A stretch of DNA of 8,799 bases. Source: CAZSGN01 sp964606415 (lineage in GTDB: Bacteria > Bacteroidota > Bacteroidia > Bacteroidales > JBBRXJ01). Where the stretch lies: contig CAZSGN010000108.1 in assembly GCA_964606415.1 (NCBI GenBank), positions 1-8,799 on the forward strand. Direction: 5' to 3'. Below, piece by piece: positions 6,909 through 8,799 of this stretch (position 1 is the stretch's first letter; each line of letters begins with the position of its first letter). Made by a program: the position numbers and the translations under genes. Below the pieces are notes generated by a model. It saw only the letters and a list, made by a program, of their open reading frames with translations. It was not told where the DNA came from and did not search any database.

Positions 6909-8000
6909 ATGAAGCAATCACCATTACATTCTATACACGTAAACTTAAATGCTAAAATGGTGCCTTTTGGTGGGTATCTTATGCCCATCGAATACTCCGG
7001 GATCAAAAAAGAACACCTGGCTGTGCGGGAAAAAGCAGGCATTTTTGATGTTTCCCACATGGGGGAAGTTTGGGTTAAAGGCAAGCAAGCCAAAGCCTAT
7101 CTTCAACGCCTTACTGTTAATAATGTCGATCTTCTTAAACCAGGGAAAGCCCAATATACTTGCTTGCCCAACGGGAAAGGAGGAATTGTTGATGACTTGT
7201 TAATATACCACTACGAAGAGAACAAATACATGCTTGTAATAAATGCCTCCAACCACGAAAAAGACTGGAACTGGTTAAACCAGCATAATCAGGAAGGCGT
7301 GGTTTTGGAAGATGCTTCTGACCACATGGCATTAATTGCCGTACAAGGACCGAATGCTGAATCCATTCTCAAGAAAATCATTCCACATAATGAATTAAAA
7401 AGCATTGGCTCATTTGAATTCATCGTCAGGGAAGTAATAGGATGCAATAATGTCATTATATCTAAAACTGGATATACAGGAGAACCGGGATACGAACTTT
7501 ACATGAACCATGAAGCTGCACCTGAAATATGGAAGCAAATCATGGACGCAGGCAAAGATAAAGGGCTTGTCCCTGTTGGATTAGGGGCACGGGACACTCT
7601 CCGGCTGGAAGCCGGGCTCTGCCTTTACGGGAATGACATTGACGATCAAACCTCGCCCATGGAAGCAGCAATCCGGTGGACTGTTAAATTTGATAAAGAC
7701 TTTATTGACCGGGATTACCTTTATCAACAATACAAGGAAGGGATCAAACAAAAACTGGTCGGTTTCGAACTAACAGAAAAAGGAATTCCCAGAAAAGATT
7801 ATCCTATCCAGGACCAGGCAGGGAATACTATTGGACGTGTAACATCAGGCACCTATTCTCCATATCTAAATAAGCCAATCGGAATGGGTTATGTTGATAT
7901 TGAATTCAGTAAGCCTGGCTCAGACATATTTATTGGTATCCGAAAGAAATCAGTCCCTGCAAAAGTCGTAAAAATTCCTTTTTACATTGATAAACAATAA
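6909..8000 (+). CDS. gcvT: GcvT, aminomethyltransferase (glycine cleavage system T protein)
   Basis: GcvT takes the aminomethyl group from lipoylated H protein, releases ammonia and gives 5,10-methylene-tetrahydrofolate to the one-carbon pool, in the cytoplasm. The protein has 363 residues, the normal length. Family landmarks run end to end: MVPFGGYLMPIEY at 17-29, AGIFDVSHMGE at 43-53, GKAQYTCLPNGKGGIVDDLL at 79-98 (the Asp95-Asp96 pair includes the family's catalytic Asp), VQGP, KTGYTGEPGYEL, LGARDTLRLEAGLCLYGNDI, TSPMEAAIRW, and the C-terminal barrel signature GRVTSGTYSPYLNKPIGMGYV. No residue expected for activity is obviously lost. The H, P and L protein genes are not in this window. The stop TAA overlaps the comB ATG by one base. 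No glycine riboswitch fits in the short leader, so any glycine control must act otherwise. Confidence 0.96.
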   Translation: MKQSPLHSIHVNLNAKMVPFGGYLMPIEYSGIKKEHLAVREKAGIFDVSHMGEVWVKGKQAKAYLQRLTVNNVDLLKPGKAQYTCLPNGKGGIVDDLLIYHYEENKYMLVINASNHEKDWNWLNQHNQEGVVLEDASDHMALIAVQGPNAESILKKIIPHNELKSIGSFEFIVREVIGCNNVIISKTGYTGEPGYELYMNHEAAPEIWKQIMDAGKDKGLVPVGLGARDTLRLEAGLCLYGNDIDDQTSPMEAAIRWTVKFDKDFIDRDYLYQQYKEGIKQKLVGFELTEKGIPRKDYPIQDQAGNTIGRVTSGTYSPYLNKPIGMGYVDIEFSKPGSDIFIGIRKKSVPAKVVKIPFYIDKQ

Positions 8001-8725
8001 TGGAAAAACAACCAAACATTGAAGTTTGCCTTAGTCCGGAATTATATCATTTGTATGACCGTGAAGATGTCAATGTAATCATTGTCGATATATTAAGGGC
8101 ATCCAGCTCAATATGTACGGCTTTCATGAATGGGGTGAAAGAAATCATACCAGTCGGATCAATAAGTGAAGCAAAATCATTTAAAGAGCGTGGATTTGTA
8201 GTGGCAGCTGAACGAGATGGGCAGGTGCTTGATTTTGCTGATTTTGGTAATTCTCCTCATTATTTTACACCTGAAAAAGTACAGGATAAAATAGTGGCAT
8301 ACAGCACGACCAACGGGACAAAAGCCATTCAGATGACTCGCAACAGCAAAAATATCTACATCGGCTCTTTTTTAAATCTTAGTGCTTTGGCCCGGGAATT
8401 AATCAATGAAAAGCTGGATATCGTCATTTTCTGTTCCGGCTGGAAAAAAAAGTTTAATATCGAAGATACCCTTTTTGCCGGTGCATTATCTAAGCAACTT
8501 ATGGATGCTGGTATTTTTACAAACGACTGCGACTCAACAATAGCAGCCATTGATCTTTGGCAACTGGCGCAAAAAGATATTGAAGCTTACACAAAAAAAA
8601 TTTCATGGCTGAAGCGCCTGGGGATGCATGAAGTCCTTGAATATTGCATGCAAACAGATATTACACCAATTATCCCCGTTTTTGAAAATGGCAAGCTAAT
8701 TAACAGGACTGCATCCAATAAATAA
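8000..8725 (+). CDS. comB: ComB-family 2-phosphosulfolactate phosphatase
   Basis: ComB is a magnesium-dependent phosphatase that turns 2-phosphosulfolactate into sulfolactate, known from coenzyme M synthesis in methanogens. The 241 residues cover the family: VIIVDILRASSSICTAFMNG at 26-45, AAERDGQ at 69-75, DFGNSPHYF at 81-89, STTNGTKAI at 102-110, GSFLNLSAL at 122-130, CSGWKK...IEDTLFAGAL at 145-163. Start ATG shares one base with the gcvT stop (TAATG), so ribosomes probably pass from one gene to the other. There is no clear terminator after it. A Bacteroidota host would not be expected to make coenzyme M, and no phosphosulfolactate or cysteate synthase is in view, so the real substrate is uncertain; another small phosphorylated acid or a sulfonate intermediate is possible. 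Family call is firm, function is not. Confidence 0.88.
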   Translation: MEKQPNIEVCLSPELYHLYDREDVNVIIVDILRASSSICTAFMNGVKEIIPVGSISEAKSFKERGFVVAAERDGQVLDFADFGNSPHYFTPEKVQDKIVAYSTTNGTKAIQMTRNSKNIYIGSFLNLSALARELINEKLDIVIFCSGWKKKFNIEDTLFAGALSKQLMDAGIFTNDCDSTIAAIDLWQLAQKDIEAYTKKISWLKRLGMHEVLEYCMQTDITPIIPVFENGKLINRTASNK

Positions 8726-8739
8726 AAGGTTCTACTCTT

Positions 8740-8793
8740 ATTTTAACAGTTAAATATTTAAATGATATAAGACACTGTTAAAATTGTTAAAAT
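8740..8793. repeat. Cluster of TGTTAAAAT repeats, direct and inverted, after comB
   Basis: ATTTTAACAGT (8740-8750) is the exact reverse complement of ACTGTTAAAAT (8774-8784), with 23 bp between. TGTTAAAAT at 8776-8784 is followed at once by a second identical copy at 8785-8793. Overlapping the left arm is a small palindrome, TTTAAC-A-GTTAAA (8742-8754). The stem is too AT-rich and too widely spaced for a convincing terminator. The layout is more like an operator or the upstream part of a promoter for a gene starting beyond 8799. Confidence 0.5.
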
Positions 8794-8799
8794 ATTGTT

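Noticed and set aside
6872..7154. Several overlapping minus-strand small frames over the gcvT start
   Set aside because: They are reverse shadows of GcvT conserved regions. The terminator at 6829-6863 and the TATTTTTG element fit plus-strand transcription here.
8740..8784. Terminator after comB
   Set aside because: The 11-bp stem has only two G-C pairs, a 23-nt loop and no T tract after it, so it is unlikely to end transcription.

Overview
The window looks like ordinary chromosome from a Bacteroidota (Bacteroidetes) bacterium, probably of the Bacteroidales/Marinilabiliales type. The evidence is low GC with AT-rich spacers, the long amidophosphoribosyltransferase (PurF) variant that I associate with this phylum, a TPR/PD40/OmpA envelope protein with the domain order of the type IX secretion protein PorE, and a spacer that fits the Bacteroidota -7 promoter form TAnnTTTG. 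I see no mobile element, phage gene, tRNA, rRNA or CRISPR array.

Layout. The left part (1-3346) is on the minus strand. Read in its own direction it encodes a small LEA-type-2 lipoprotein (3346-2879), an exported SPOR-domain protein (2747-2271), a long PurF-like class II glutamine amidotransferase/phosphoribosyltransferase (2287-383) that overlaps the SPOR gene by 17 bp, and the N-terminal third of thrH (194 to beyond the left edge). ThrH is a phosphoserine phosphatase/homoserine phosphotransferase. A 312-bp AT-rich divergent spacer (3347-3658) separates this block from the plus-strand genes.

The right part (3659-8725) is on the plus strand. A secreted protein made of nine TPRs in unbroken 34-residue register is followed after 14 bp by the PorE-like TPR/beta-propeller/carboxypeptidase-regulatory/OmpA protein. 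That pair ends in a strong intrinsic terminator (6829-6863). Ten bases later a -7 element begins a second unit, gcvT (glycine cleavage T protein) followed by comB (2-phosphosulfolactate phosphatase family), joined by a TAATG stop/start overlap. The last 74 bp hold a cluster of TGTTAAAAT repeats that may control a gene beyond the window.

How the genes work together. The two plus-strand envelope genes are probably co-expressed and act at the periplasm/outer membrane; a link to type IX secretion is plausible but unproven. GcvT and ComB are probably translationally coupled, yet no shared pathway is obvious. The minus-strand genes combine envelope proteins (LEA, SPOR) with amino-acid and nucleotide enzymes (ThrH, PurF-like). 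Two start codons that longer open frames would suggest are revised here: the PorE-like gene is placed at ATG 4720 and the SPOR gene at ATG 2747, because the longer frames begin with TTG.
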